Shown here: piece after piece, positions 1 through 7,821 of the stretch
Numbering within the stretch: position 1 is the first letter of the stretch
Layout: every line of letters starts with the position of its first letter
NCBI RefSeq assembly: GCF_014203545.1
Contig: NZ_JACHJG010000014.1
Coordinates: forward strand, 106,356-170,355
Length of the DNA: 64,000 nt
From: Streptomyces netropsis
GTDB taxonomy: Bacteria > Actinomycetota > Actinomycetes > Streptomycetales > Streptomycetaceae
Direction: 5' to 3'
Translations under genes and position numbers: made by a program
Notes under the pieces: model-generated
What the model was told of the DNA's origin: nothing
The model's input: the letters and a program-made list of their open reading frames with translations, nothing else
Database searches by the model: none

Positions 1-445
1 ACTGCGACGAGGTCGGGGCGGGTGTCTCGGTCCCAGTCGGTTATGGCGAAGTCGAACGAGGCGTCTGTTTCGTGGAGTGCTGTGCCGGTCTGGAGGGTGA
101 AGCGTTGGAAGTTGCTGGCGCCGGAGAGGATATGGACTTCGGTGCTGTTGGTGCCGGTTCTGTTTTTCTTTACTGCGACGAGGTCGGGGCGGGTGTCTCG
201 GTCCCAGTCGGTTATGGCGAAGTCGAACGAGGCGTCTGTTTCGTGGAGTGCTGTGCCGGTCTGGAGGATGTAGCGTTGGAAGTTGCTGGCGCCGGAGAGG
301 ATATGGACTTCGGTGCTGTTGGTGCCCGTTCTGCTCTTCTTCACCGCGACCAGGTCCGGGCGGCCGTCCCGGTCCCAGTCGGTCGTCGCGGTGGCGAAGG
401 TGTCGTCCGTCTCGTGGAGCGCCGTACCGGTTTGCAGGATGAAGT
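1..445. repeat. Tandem 171-bp repeat, about 2.5 copies
   Basis: Sequence starting at 1 recurs at 172 and, diverged, at 343. The first two copies are almost identical (I see only two differences in the aligned stretch around 100-110 versus 270-280). Each unit encodes 57 residues of the FG-GAP protein. The near-identity suggests recent expansion or gene conversion of propeller blades. Confidence 0.85.
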
Positions 446-584
446 TGCCGAACGCGGGCGCGGTGGCCTGCCGGGTACCGGTCGATGCGTGCTCGTCGCC
501 CGCCGCCACGGCGGCGCCGGGAGCGGCGAGTATCACGCCCAGAACCACGGGGGCGAACGCGGCAATGGCCTTCACGGTGCGCAC
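1..584 (-). CDS. Secreted FG-GAP/VCBS-repeat protein, 3' part cut by window edge
   Basis: The GTG start is preceded by GGGAGG seven bases upstream. The first ~30 residues form a signal peptide (MRTVKAIAAFAPVVLGVI, then an AAPGAA-type cleavage region). The rest consists of 57-residue repeats containing TDWDRDGRPDLVAV, the calcium-loop motif typical of FG-GAP/VCBS beta-propeller blades, and HILSGASNF. Two and a half repeats are visible and the gene continues off the left edge. It is probably an exported beta-propeller that binds a ligand or acts as an adhesin; no catalytic domain is visible in the part present. The distal repeats use more A/T-ending codons than the first repeat. Confidence 0.85.
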   Translation of the reverse strand, partial: MRTVKAIAAFAPVVLGVILAAPGAAVAAGDEHASTGTRQATAPAFGNFILQTGTALHETDDTFATATTDWDRDGRPDLVAVKKSRTGTNSTEVHILSGASNFQRYILQTGTALHETDASFDFAITDWDRDTRPDLVAVKKNRTGTNSTEVHILSGASNFQRFTLQTGTALHETDASFDFAITDWDRDTRPDLVA

Positions 585-850
585 AGGAATGCCTCCCTGA
601 CACTTTCTCCCGAGAAGATCTCGCGAGCTCGCCTGATACTAGAGGCCGGTCTTCACCAACAGAGTTGAAAAGCCGGTCGGTAGGCCGGAAAGGGCGGCTG
701 AAGGACTCATTCCGTAGGCCGCGGATGGTGATCGCCATTGCGCCGCCATCCGCCGTTCGTACTGCTGAAATCGATCGTCGGAGTTCGGAATTTCAAGCCG
801 AGCGCCCGACGGGCCGGGGCGGTCCCTGCCCGCGCCCGGCGGAGGCGTGG

Positions 851-1363
851 CTAGATGCCGAACGGGGCGGCGTAGTGGATGGTGCCGCTCGGCAGGGGGC
901 GGTCGTCGAGGCCGAGGACCATCATGGCCTCGTCCGGGACCTCGATGGTGGGCCGGATCCCGAACCCGGAGGCGGGAGAGAAGCCGAATCGCGGGTAGTA
1001 GGCGGGGTGCCCCAGCACGGTGACGATGTGCTCCCCCTTGTCCCTGGCGGCAGCGAGCGCGGCGCGGACGGCAGCCGAACCGGCGCCGGTCTTCTGGTAC
1101 TCGGGCAGCACGGCGACGGGGGCCAGGCACAGAGCCGGGGTGTCGTCGATGTGGCAGCGCGTCAGCAGCGCGTGGCCGGCAAGGGTGCCCTCCGGGGTCT
1201 GGGCGACCACGGACAGACCGGGGATCCACGCGGCGTCGGCGCGCAGGGCGTCGACGAGGTCGGCTTCCAGCGGGGTGTCGAACGCGGCCAGATTGATCTC
1301 GCGGATCATCGGAATGTCGGCGTCGGTCTCGGCGCGGCTGATCCAGTCGGTATGCGTGTCCAT
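851..1363 (-). CDS. GNAT family N-acetyltransferase (YhbS-like)
   Basis: A protein of ~170 residues with the GNAT fold. The acetyl-CoA loop is near LAPVAVLPEYQKTGAGSAAV, matching the Q/RxxGxG/A motif (here QKTGAG), and the C-terminal HPAYYPRFGF segment is typical of YhbS-type acetyltransferases. It should transfer acetyl from acetyl-CoA to a small-molecule or protein amine; the substrate is unknown. The start is uncertain. ATG 1363 (MDTHTDW) has GGAG 12 bases upstream, and an in-frame ATG at 1381 is also possible. It stands alone between the repeat protein and the ArsR-type regulator. Confidence 0.85.
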   Translation of the reverse strand: MDTHTDWISRAETDADIPMIREINLAAFDTPLEADLVDALRADAAWIPGLSVVAQTPEGTLAGHALLTRCHIDDTPALCLAPVAVLPEYQKTGAGSAAVRAALAAARDKGEHIVTVLGHPAYYPRFGFSPASGFGIRPTIEVPDEAMMVLGLDDRPLPSGTIHYAAPFGI

Positions 1364-1455
1364 AAGAGGATGAGTCTCCATTTCATGCGCCTTGTTGTCG
1401 ATTGATTTCCACACCCCGGCGCCGGGCCCGGCGGAACACCAGCCGAGGCCCTGCC

Positions 1456-2574
1456 CTAGCGCAGGATCCCCTCCAGGAAGTCGCTGCTGAGCCGGGCGAC
1501 CACCGTGATGTCGAGCTGGTACATGACGTACCGGCCACGGCGGCGCGTGACGATCAGGCCGGCCTTCTTCAGCACCGCCAGATGACGCGAGACCTCGGGC
1601 GCGCTGATGCCGAGGATGACGGCCAGCTCACCCGTCGTGTGCGGGGCCCGGGCCGTGTTGCGGCACAACTGCATCCGTACGGGGTGGGCCAGGGCCTCGA
1701 GCCGCAGCTTGAGCAGCTCCACCGAGGCGGGCGCCGGAAGTTCGGGGCCGCCGACGGGGTAATGGACGACCGGACGCCACCCCGGCCGGTGCAGGATCAT
1801 CAGATGCGGCCAGCCGAAGTGTGACGGCACGAAGGTGAGGCCCGCCCCCACGTCGGGATCCGTCGCCGTCGCCTGCCCCTCCGACAGCTTGTCGGCACGG
1901 ATCCGCGTGCCGCCGTCCTCCAGGGCCAGGGCGGGCGAAACCGCGGTCAGCGCGTGACCGAGCCCCTTGCGCCGCAGCAGCTGCGTCTTGTGCCGGGCGT
2001 CGGCGGCCAGCTTGCCCTGCACCCGGCGCCAGGTGTCCGCGAAGAAGGCGGCGTCGCAGTCCTCGACGAGACGGCGCACCCACACCCGTACCGAATCGGG
2101 GTCCTTGAGCAGCCGCGCGGTGAACTCCAACTGCTGCGGGCCGCGGGCCGTGGCCAGTTCCAGCGCCCGTGCGCGGGCCGCGGGATCGCTGAGCGGTGAC
2201 GTACCGCCCGTGTTGTACGAGTCGAGGCTGCAGAACTCCAGGGCCGTCGAGACGAACTGCTCGTCGTCCAGCAGGTCCAGCAGGTCCAGCTCCTCGGCGA
2301 GCGTCGCCCGGGTCCTGCCGTCACCGCCGCGCACCCCGGCGAACGGCATGAAGAGGTCGGAGAACGTATTGCGCCAGAGGAAGTCGGCTTCGCAGAGACG
2401 ACCCGCGAGATCCGGCTGGAGCGATGCCGCCGTGGCCGTGGCCCAGCCTGCCAGCCCCGGGTGGTGCCCGGGCTCGGACAGGGTGTGCAGGGCGAGGCTC
2501 AGCTCGGCGAGCGGGGACAACTCGAAGACGATGTCCGCGGTCGCCAGACCCGCGATGTCGATGAAGACGCTCAT
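1456..2574 (-). CDS. ArsR-type winged-helix regulator with DUF5937-like N-terminus
   Basis: A 372-residue protein. The last ~75 residues form an ArsR-like winged helix (LEALAHPVRMQLCRN, then TTGELAVILGISAPEVSRHL and a wing ending GRYVMYQL). The N-terminus (MSVFIDIAGL, then FELSPLAELSLALHTLSEP) matches a long helical domain common in Streptomyces ArsR-family proteins. It is probably a cytoplasmic repressor with an unknown effector. No Cys metal site is evident in the DNA-binding domain. ATG 2574 was chosen; an in-frame ATG at 2583 is an alternative. It is transcribed divergently from the VOC gene at 2710, which is a plausible target. Confidence 0.85.
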   Translation of the reverse strand: MSVFIDIAGLATADIVFELSPLAELSLALHTLSEPGHHPGLAGWATATAASLQPDLAGRLCEADFLWRNTFSDLFMPFAGVRGGDGRTRATLAEELDLLDLLDDEQFVSTALEFCSLDSYNTGGTSPLSDPAARARALELATARGPQQLEFTARLLKDPDSVRVWVRRLVEDCDAAFFADTWRRVQGKLAADARHKTQLLRRKGLGHALTAVSPALALEDGGTRIRADKLSEGQATATDPDVGAGLTFVPSHFGWPHLMILHRPGWRPVVHYPVGGPELPAPASVELLKLRLEALAHPVRMQLCRNTARAPHTTGELAVILGISAPEVSRHLAVLKKAGLIVTRRRGRYVMYQLDITVVARLSSDFLEGILR

Positions 2575-2709
2575 ACCCACCATGGTGCCTGCCGCCGTGC
2601 CGGACCCACGACGCGCGGCCGGGCCGGCCGCGGTGCCGCCCCGGTTTGCGGGTAGGAGTGCCGAAGACGCACGCGACCGGCCTTTTCGACAATGGTGAGG
2701 AGATGACGG

Positions 2710-3105
2710 ATGACCGTCGCGAAAACGAGTGTCCTGGTCCTGGACTGCGCGGAGCCCGAGGCGTTGGCGGAGTTCTACGCCACGCTGCTCGACGCGCGGA
2801 CGCAGCCGGGAGCCGACCCCGACTTCATCGAGGTCGTCGGCCTCGACGGCGCGCACCTGGCGATCCGAAGGGATCACGGTCTGGCGCCGCCCAGTTGGCC
2901 GCGACCGGACGACTCCCAGCAGGCGCACCTCCGCCTTCTCGTCGCCCGGCACGACATGGACGAGGCGGAGCGCGAAGCCATCGGACTCGGTGCCCGGCCG
3001 CTGGACACCAAGGACAACGGCGGCCCTGGCGATGTGCGGATCTACTCCGACCCCGCCGGGCACCCGTTCTCCCTGGCCGTACGCCGCGACCGGCCCCGGT
3101 GCTGA
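2710..3105 (+). CDS. VOC (glyoxalase/bleomycin-resistance fold) protein
   Basis: A 131-residue single-module vicinal-oxygen-chelate protein. The fold is seen in LVLDCAEPEALAEFYATLLD near the N-terminus and in RIYSDPAGHPFSLAV at the C-terminus, with paired beta-alpha-beta units between. GAGGAG lies just upstream of the ATG. Such proteins bind a divalent metal and isomerise, cleave or sequester small molecules; the substrate cannot be read from sequence. It is divergent from the ArsR-type regulator and is followed after 27 bases by the ATP-grasp gene. Confidence 0.8.
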   Translation: MTVAKTSVLVLDCAEPEALAEFYATLLDARTQPGADPDFIEVVGLDGAHLAIRRDHGLAPPSWPRPDDSQQAHLRLLVARHDMDEAEREAIGLGARPLDTKDNGGPGDVRIYSDPAGHPFSLAVRRDRPRC

Positions 3106-3132
3106 GCCGCGCGGTCGCATAGGGTGCCGGGC

Positions 3133-4062
3133 ATGGTGCCTCTGATCCTCTTCTGCGGTGATCCGCTCGACCCCCGGCGGGTGGACCCGCACTTCGCCGA
3201 CGAGGCCCGGGCCGCTCGGCGGCTGGGGCTGCGGGTGGCCCTGCTGGATCACGACGCGCTGGTCGCCGGGGACGCGCGGCGTGCCGTGGCGCGTGTGCCG
3301 CGCGGAGGCGGAGCGGCGTGGTACCGGGGCTGGATGGTGCCGGCCGCTCGATGGGCCGACCTCGCGCGCTCACTCTCCGCACGTGGCGTCACCACCCTGA
3401 CGTCGGCTGCGGACTACCGGCGGGCTCACGAGCTGCCTGGCTGGTACGACACCTTCGCCGCGGTCACCCCACGCAGTGTCTGGCTGCCGGCGCCGCACGG
3501 ACGGGCGCCCGCCGAGCCGGAGCTGGCGGACTGCGCCACGGCGCTGGGCCACGGCCCGGCGATCGTCAAAGACTTCGTGAAGTCACGCAAACACGACTGG
3601 CACGAGGCGTGTTACATCCCGGACCTCACCGACACCGCCCGGCTCGCCGCGGTGGTCACCCGGTTCGTTGAGCTGCAGGAGGAGTTCCTCGCGGGCGGTG
3701 TGGTGCTCCGGGCCTTCGAGCGCTTCTCGGACGCGGGCGAGGCCCGCGTGTGGTGGGTGGACGGCGTCCCCGCCCTCACGACGGCCCACCCCGACAGCCC
3801 GGGCCTGCTGCCCGAGCCGGACCTCGGCGCGGTGGCGCCGCTCGTCGCGGCCTTGGGCTGTCGGTTCGTCACCACCGATCTCGCACTGCGGGAGGACGGG
3901 GTGTGGCGGGTGGTGGAGGTGGGGGACGGGCAGGTCAGCGACCGCCCGCGGGGGACGGACCCGACGCCCCTGCTGCGTGCCCTGGCCGGAGTCCTCGACC
4001 GAGATCCGGCGCAAGGCGGCCGCGGGCTCGCCGGTCAGGAGTCGAGCACCTCGGTGTTCTGA
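3133..4062 (+). CDS. ATP-grasp domain protein
   Basis: A protein of about 309 residues. The central part has an ATP-grasp layout: a lysine-bearing AIVKDFVKSRKHDW loop near residue 147, an acidic EARVWWVDG strand, and a late VVEVGDGQVSD segment that would hold Mg-ATP. It resembles actinobacterial ATP-grasp ligases of unknown substrate (DUF4343-like). The start is probably ATG 3133 rather than GTG 3124: TAGGGT at 3120-3125 lies seven bases before it, as in leaderless actinobacterial genes. Its last 28 bases overlap tail-to-tail with the minus-strand SnoaL-like gene. Confidence 0.8.
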   Translation: MVPLILFCGDPLDPRRVDPHFADEARAARRLGLRVALLDHDALVAGDARRAVARVPRGGGAAWYRGWMVPAARWADLARSLSARGVTTLTSAADYRRAHELPGWYDTFAAVTPRSVWLPAPHGRAPAEPELADCATALGHGPAIVKDFVKSRKHDWHEACYIPDLTDTARLAAVVTRFVELQEEFLAGGVVLRAFERFSDAGEARVWWVDGVPALTTAHPDSPGLLPEPDLGAVAPLVAALGCRFVTTDLALREDGVWRVVEVGDGQVSDRPRGTDPTPLLRALAGVLDRDPAQGGRGLAGQESSTSVF

Positions 4063-4454
4063 CAGGCGGTCAGGCGCCATTGCCCGTCCTCCTTGGCCAT
4101 GACGTACAGCGGGCTCCCCTCGTTCCCGATCGGCTGACCGTCGCCTGTCAGGTAGCGCTGACGCACCTTGACGGCGGCCACGTCCGGGCGGATGAACAGC
4201 ACGTGCACCACCTCGTAGGTGGTGCACGAGTCCGTCATCGCTCCGGGGAGCACCTGGTGGGTGAAGGCCGCGATCTCCTCCCGGCCGGTGAGGCGCCGGC
4301 CCTGGTCCGTCGTCCAGATCGCGTCCGGCCGGAACAGGGCGGCGAACTCGTCGGGAAGTCCGTCCCGCTGGGACTGCTCGATGGCGGCGACCACCTGCTT
4401 GATCGCCTCGATCTCGGTCCCGCGCGACGGCTCTGTTGCGTTCATGGAGATCAT
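4035..4454 (-). CDS. SgcJ/EcaC-like (SnoaL superfamily) small protein
   Basis: A 139-residue NTF2-like alpha+beta cone protein. The family pattern is an N-terminal helix (EIEAIKQVVAAIEQSQRDG), then LFRPDAIWTTDQGRRLTGRE, and a C-terminal QWRLTACQNTEV. Members are polyketide-cyclase-like or ligand-binding proteins; the substrate is unknown. The start may be ATG 4454 or 4445; neither has a strong ribosome-binding site. The 3' end overlaps the end of the convergent ATP-grasp gene by 28 bases. Confidence 0.8.
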   Translation of the reverse strand: MISMNATEPSRGTEIEAIKQVVAAIEQSQRDGLPDEFAALFRPDAIWTTDQGRRLTGREEIAAFTHQVLPGAMTDSCTTYEVVHVLFIRPDVAAVKVRQRYLTGDGQPIGNEGSPLYVMAKEDGQWRLTACQNTEVLDS

Positions 4455-4652
4455 GACGGGATCTCAAGTCGACGTTCTGTCAAGCCACTTCGATGGGCGA
4501 TGCTTCCCCCGGGCGTGGCCGTGGCGTCCGGCGCACCCAGGGCCTCGCGAGGCAGCTCACCGAGCGGGGTATCCGCGCCAAGGTCCTCAACGCCACCGGT
4601 GGCATTCCCCTGCCGTGACGGCAGGGCGCGTCGGCGAGGAGCCACACGAAGA

Positions 4653-4685
4653 GCGGGTGGCCGGACGAGTCGTCCGGCCACCCGC
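4653..4685 (-). terminator. Inverted-repeat terminator
   Basis: A nearly perfect 16-bp GC-rich inverted repeat (4653-4668 with 4670-4685), extended outward by an imperfect ACGAAG/CTTCGT pair. It lies 44 bases past the stop of the small hydrophobic protein gene at 4729 and probably ends that transcript. Confidence 0.7.
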
Positions 4686-4728
4686 TTCGTTCCGCGTCCG
4701 CGCGGGGTGGGATGTTCATCCACCGCGG

Positions 4729-4905
4729 CTACCAGCGGTACCAACGGCCGCTCCGGCGGCCGCCACCACCGGCGGTCGGCCGGATGACGAAGCCGAGCAG
4801 CCATACGGCGAGCACGATGAGGGCGACCCACCACAGGGCCTTGAGCGCGAAACCCGCACCGAAGAGGAGCAGGGCGAGCAGGAGAACTGCGAGCAGGGGA
4901 ACCAT
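4729..4905 (-). CDS. Small hydrophobic membrane protein (Lmo0937-like), copy 1
   Basis: About 58 residues with two hydrophobic segments (VPLLAVLLLALLLFGAGFAL and VALIVLAVWLLGFVI) separated by KALWW, then a Gly/Arg tail ending GRWYRW. GGAGG lies nine bases before ATG 4905; an ATG at 4911 is also in frame but too close to it. The protein resembles the short Lmo0937-type membrane proteins found in many Gram-positives, whose role is unknown. A close paralogue lies at 60190-60360 with the same leader sequence and its own terminator. Confidence 0.8.
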   Translation of the reverse strand: MVPLLAVLLLALLLFGAGFALKALWWVALIVLAVWLLGFVIRPTAGGGGRRSGRWYRW

Positions 4906-5072
4906 TGTCATCAACCTCCGAACAGCCGTTTGCCCTGAACGGGCCTCGGTATGCGTGCGGCTCCCGGCCGACGGCCGGAGCCGTCAGGAGGCCGCACCGC
5001 CCCTGGCGGGGCCATCGCGTGTGTGGTGGGATGCGAACCGCCGCCCAGAAGCCTGTTCGAGGGAGACGTGAC

Positions 5073-5627
5073 ATGGAACGCCCATCCGAGGCCCTGGAAC
5101 ATCGGACGGTCCGTCTGGTCCGCTGGCGTACGGGCGACGCGGAGTGGGCGTTCGACCTGGTCACGCAAGCCCTGGACCATCTTCGTCCGTACATGCCCTG
5201 GGCCGACGGCTACAGCGCCGAGCAGAATCTCGCGTTCCTTCGCTCGTGCGAGCAGGACTGGGACGCCGGTACCTCCTTTCAGTACTCCGTGCACCACCAG
5301 GGGCGCCCCGTCGGGTCGTGCGGACTCCTCCGACGCCCCGAAACCGAAACGGGAGTCATGGAGATCGGCTATTGGCTTCACCCGGATCACACCGGGAAGG
5401 GCCTGGCGACCGACTCCGCCCGCCTCCTCGTCACGGCCGCGTTCGCACTGTCCGACGTCGGCGCCGTGGAGATCGTGCACGACGAGGGGAATCACGCGAG
5501 CGGAGCCGTGCCCCGCCGGCTGAACTTCACGCGAATCGGCACGCGAAGATCCCTGCCGCCACTGCCGCCCGCCGATTCCGGCACCGAAGTGATCTGGAGC
5601 CTGACGCGGCAGCAGGCTGCGGGCTGA
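5073..5627 (+). CDS. GNAT acetyltransferase (RimJ/RimL-like)
   Basis: A 184-residue protein of the RimJ/RimL group. The family layout is VRLVRWRTGDAEWAFDLV near the N-terminus, MEIGYWLHPDHTGKGLAT as the acetyl-CoA loop, and NHASGAVPRRLNFTRIGT as the C-terminal substrate strand. It likely acetylates an N-terminus, an amino sugar or a drug-like amine; the target is unknown. ATG 5073 has GGGAG eight bases upstream. Its stop faces the end of the convergent regulator at 5634. Confidence 0.85.
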   Translation: MERPSEALEHRTVRLVRWRTGDAEWAFDLVTQALDHLRPYMPWADGYSAEQNLAFLRSCEQDWDAGTSFQYSVHHQGRPVGSCGLLRRPETETGVMEIGYWLHPDHTGKGLATDSARLLVTAAFALSDVGAVEIVHDEGNHASGAVPRRLNFTRIGTRRSLPPLPPADSGTEVIWSLTRQQAAG

Positions 5628-5633
5628 ACCGGG

Positions 5634-7115
5634 TCAGTCGTGCGGGCGCCGCGCGTGCCGCCCGTGCCCCGGCTGGAACATCGACTGCAGCCGCCCGAAC
5701 AGCCCCTTGTCGGAGCGGCTGCTGTCCGTCTCCCGGACCGGGCCCCCGCTGTGGGGCGGGACGGCGGGGAGTGAGGGCTCGGTCCGGGCGACCGCCGGGG
5801 GCTTTTCCAGCTCCCGGCCCGTGGCGCCGGGCGCTGCCGGGCCCGGCAGCGGGCCCAGCAGCGCCCACCCGTATGCCGTGCGAGGCGTCCCTTGCGGGGG
5901 AGCCGGTGTGGTGGCCGGAGGCGAGGGCCATACGTTCGGCCACGGCACGTCTGGCTTGCCGAGGCCGTACGGATGGGCGTATTCGAGCGAGTCCACGGGT
6001 GAGGAGGCATAGCCGGTGAAGTCGCCGTAGCCGCCGTAGCCGTCGGGATCGTAGGTGACGGTGGAGTCGTATGCCGCGGGGTCGCCCATGGGCCGGAGGT
6101 GGCCGGCGGCCGAGGCGACGGTGGCCTCGGCCTCCTTGAGGGTGGCGAGGGCGTGTGCCTGGGAGGTCTCCACCCGGGCGGTCGTGAGCTCGCTCTGCAG
6201 CGAGGTGACATGGTCCTGCAGCCGCCGCAGCTGGTCGACGTTGGCATGGAGGTCGGTCCGCAGGCGCTCGGCTTCCCGCTGCGCGGTGGACTCGTGCAGT
6301 CTGACGCGCTTCAGCTCGACCTGGAGCCGCTCGGCGTCGCCCTTCCGCCGGAGGGCGAGGGCCGTGCCGCGGGCCGCCTGCTGCCCGGTCTCCCGCAATT
6401 CCCTCCGCAGTGCCCGCACTTCGTCCTCGAGCGAGCTCGTGTACGCGTGGCGGGCGGCACGCTCGTCCTCCGCCAGGTACTCCTCGTACCGGGCGGGATC
6501 ACCGTCACGGAGGGCGGCGAAGTAGGAGCACATCAGGGCCTGTCGGTCCCCAGGGGGGAGGTCCCGGCCGTCCGGCATCAGAGCGAGCAGCTGATCGATC
6601 TGATGCCGGTCGGGCACCCGCGCACCCCGGGCGACGGCAGCCAGCGCGGCCGGCGAGACCGTATCGGCCGGTGCGGTGGGGAAGCGCAGCCGCAGCGCGC
6701 GGCTGACGGCGTCGAGGTCGGACCCCAGCCGGTCGATGACCAAGTCGCGCACCGTCGAGGCGAATGCCTGTACGGACTTGGGGAGGGGGCGGCGCTTCTC
6801 CTGATCCGCCTGCGTCCACAGGGCCTTGATCTCCGACCAGACCTCGCCCTCCGGCCGCTTCCTTCCGGTGCTCATCCGCAGCAACTGCAGGACGACGGCG
6901 TGCAGGGTGTCAGATCCTGTCAGACTCCGGCCGGTCAGGATCTCCCCGACCGTGGTGTGCGAGGCGGTCGCGGGCAGGGAGTTGTCCTGATTGATGGCCT
7001 GGGAGATCTTGCGGTACGAAGGGGCGCCCGCGGCCTCGCGCAAGGCGCACATCGCGTCGCGTAGACGGAGCAGAGCGCCGTCCGGCCCCCGCCCACCCCG
7101 CATCTGTGCGGGCAT
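5634..7115 (-). CDS. HTH regulator with long coiled coil and Pro-rich tail
   Basis: A 493-residue protein. Residues ~15-85 form an HTH of the kind found in Streptomyces proteins that read SYRKISQAIN then SHTTVGEILTGRSL. Residues ~220-345 are strongly helical with E/R/L heptads (EDEVRALRRELRETGQQAAR, then RLQVELKRVRLHESTAQREA) and probably form a coiled coil. The C-terminal ~130 residues are low-complexity, rich in Pro, Gly and Tyr. GGGAG lies eight bases upstream of the ATG. It may be a multimeric DNA-binding or signalling scaffold. The function is unknown. It is divergent from the small gene at 7351. Confidence 0.75.
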   Translation of the reverse strand: MPAQMRGGRGPDGALLRLRDAMCALREAAGAPSYRKISQAINQDNSLPATASHTTVGEILTGRSLTGSDTLHAVVLQLLRMSTGRKRPEGEVWSEIKALWTQADQEKRRPLPKSVQAFASTVRDLVIDRLGSDLDAVSRALRLRFPTAPADTVSPAALAAVARGARVPDRHQIDQLLALMPDGRDLPPGDRQALMCSYFAALRDGDPARYEEYLAEDERAARHAYTSSLEDEVRALRRELRETGQQAARGTALALRRKGDAERLQVELKRVRLHESTAQREAERLRTDLHANVDQLRRLQDHVTSLQSELTTARVETSQAHALATLKEAEATVASAAGHLRPMGDPAAYDSTVTYDPDGYGGYGDFTGYASSPVDSLEYAHPYGLGKPDVPWPNVWPSPPATTPAPPQGTPRTAYGWALLGPLPGPAAPGATGRELEKPPAVARTEPSLPAVPPHSGGPVRETDSSRSDKGLFGRLQSMFQPGHGRHARRPHD

Positions 7116-7350
7116 AGCCGAGGCTCCCTGCTGTCAGATCGTGTCAGAGGAAGCCGATCGTCCCATATCCCGGTGTACCGCCGGGGATTATCTGACAACT
7201 CTCTTCACGGCAGATGCGTCAGCCCTGCCGAGCCGAGGTGTCGACTGGAGGGGCCGACGGTGATCGCCGCCGGTTTCGTTACGACCGGGCCGCCGCATAC
7301 CAGCGGGCAGCAGGACCGGCGGCCCGGTCCCCACCCCGATGAGGGGCGTC

Positions 7351-7701
7351 ATGAACCACCTTAAAGAGCACGACTTCCGCGACCGCCTTCATGGCCAAAG
7401 CCGCCACCGTGCGGCGCCGGTGCGCTACCGTGCCCGCCACGCGGTCATCGCGCTGACCTTCCTCGCAGCGGCCCTTCCCGCCGTCCCCGCCGCCCAGGCC
7501 GCCGCCCAGGCGTCCCGCGCGGCGGCCGCCGCGCCGGCGCAGCCCACAGCCCGTCCGCCCGCCCGGCCCGACGGTCTGTCCAGGGAAGAGCTGTGGCGCG
7601 CCGGCCTGCCCCCGTTCCTCGCTTCCCTGGGGTCGGGCACCGTTCTCGCCGTCACCGGCTGGGGCATCAAGCGGATCACCTCCCGTCGATCCGCCCCGTA
7701 G
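7351..7701 (+). CDS. Small exported protein with C-terminal hydrophobic segment
   Basis: About 116 residues. A basic N-terminus (NHLKEHDFRDRLHGQSRHR) precedes a long hydrophobic signal (HAVIALTFLAAALPAVPA), then an Ala/Pro-rich linker. A second hydrophobic stretch (LASLGSGTVLAVTGWGI) is followed by KRITSRRSAP. The layout suggests a membrane-anchored small protein. AGGGG precedes ATG 7351; the in-frame ATG at 7339 lacks a ribosome-binding site. No family recognised. Confidence 0.6.
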   Translation: MNHLKEHDFRDRLHGQSRHRAAPVRYRARHAVIALTFLAAALPAVPAAQAAAQASRAAAAAPAQPTARPPARPDGLSREELWRAGLPPFLASLGSGTVLAVTGWGIKRITSRRSAP

Positions 7702-7751
7702 CGGGCGGATCGGCTCCCGTGCCCGGGAGCGGCGTCCGGGACGAGCCGCGA

Positions 7752-7792
7752 CGCACCGCCGGGGAGCCCACGTCGGACTCCCCGGCGGTGCG
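7752..7792. terminator. Bidirectional terminator between convergent genes
   Basis: A perfect 15-bp inverted repeat (7752-7766 with 7778-7792) with an 11-base loop, between the ends of the convergent genes at 7701 and 7822. It can end both transcripts, including the candidate peptide operon. Confidence 0.85.
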
Positions 7793-7821
7793 CCGAACGC
7801 GGGAACCCCGGGCCGTGGTCG

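Noticed and set aside
1..445. The 171-bp direct repeats considered as CRISPR or mobile-element repeats
   Set aside because: The repeats are in one reading frame of a protein with calcium-loop motifs and have no spacers or terminal inverted repeats.
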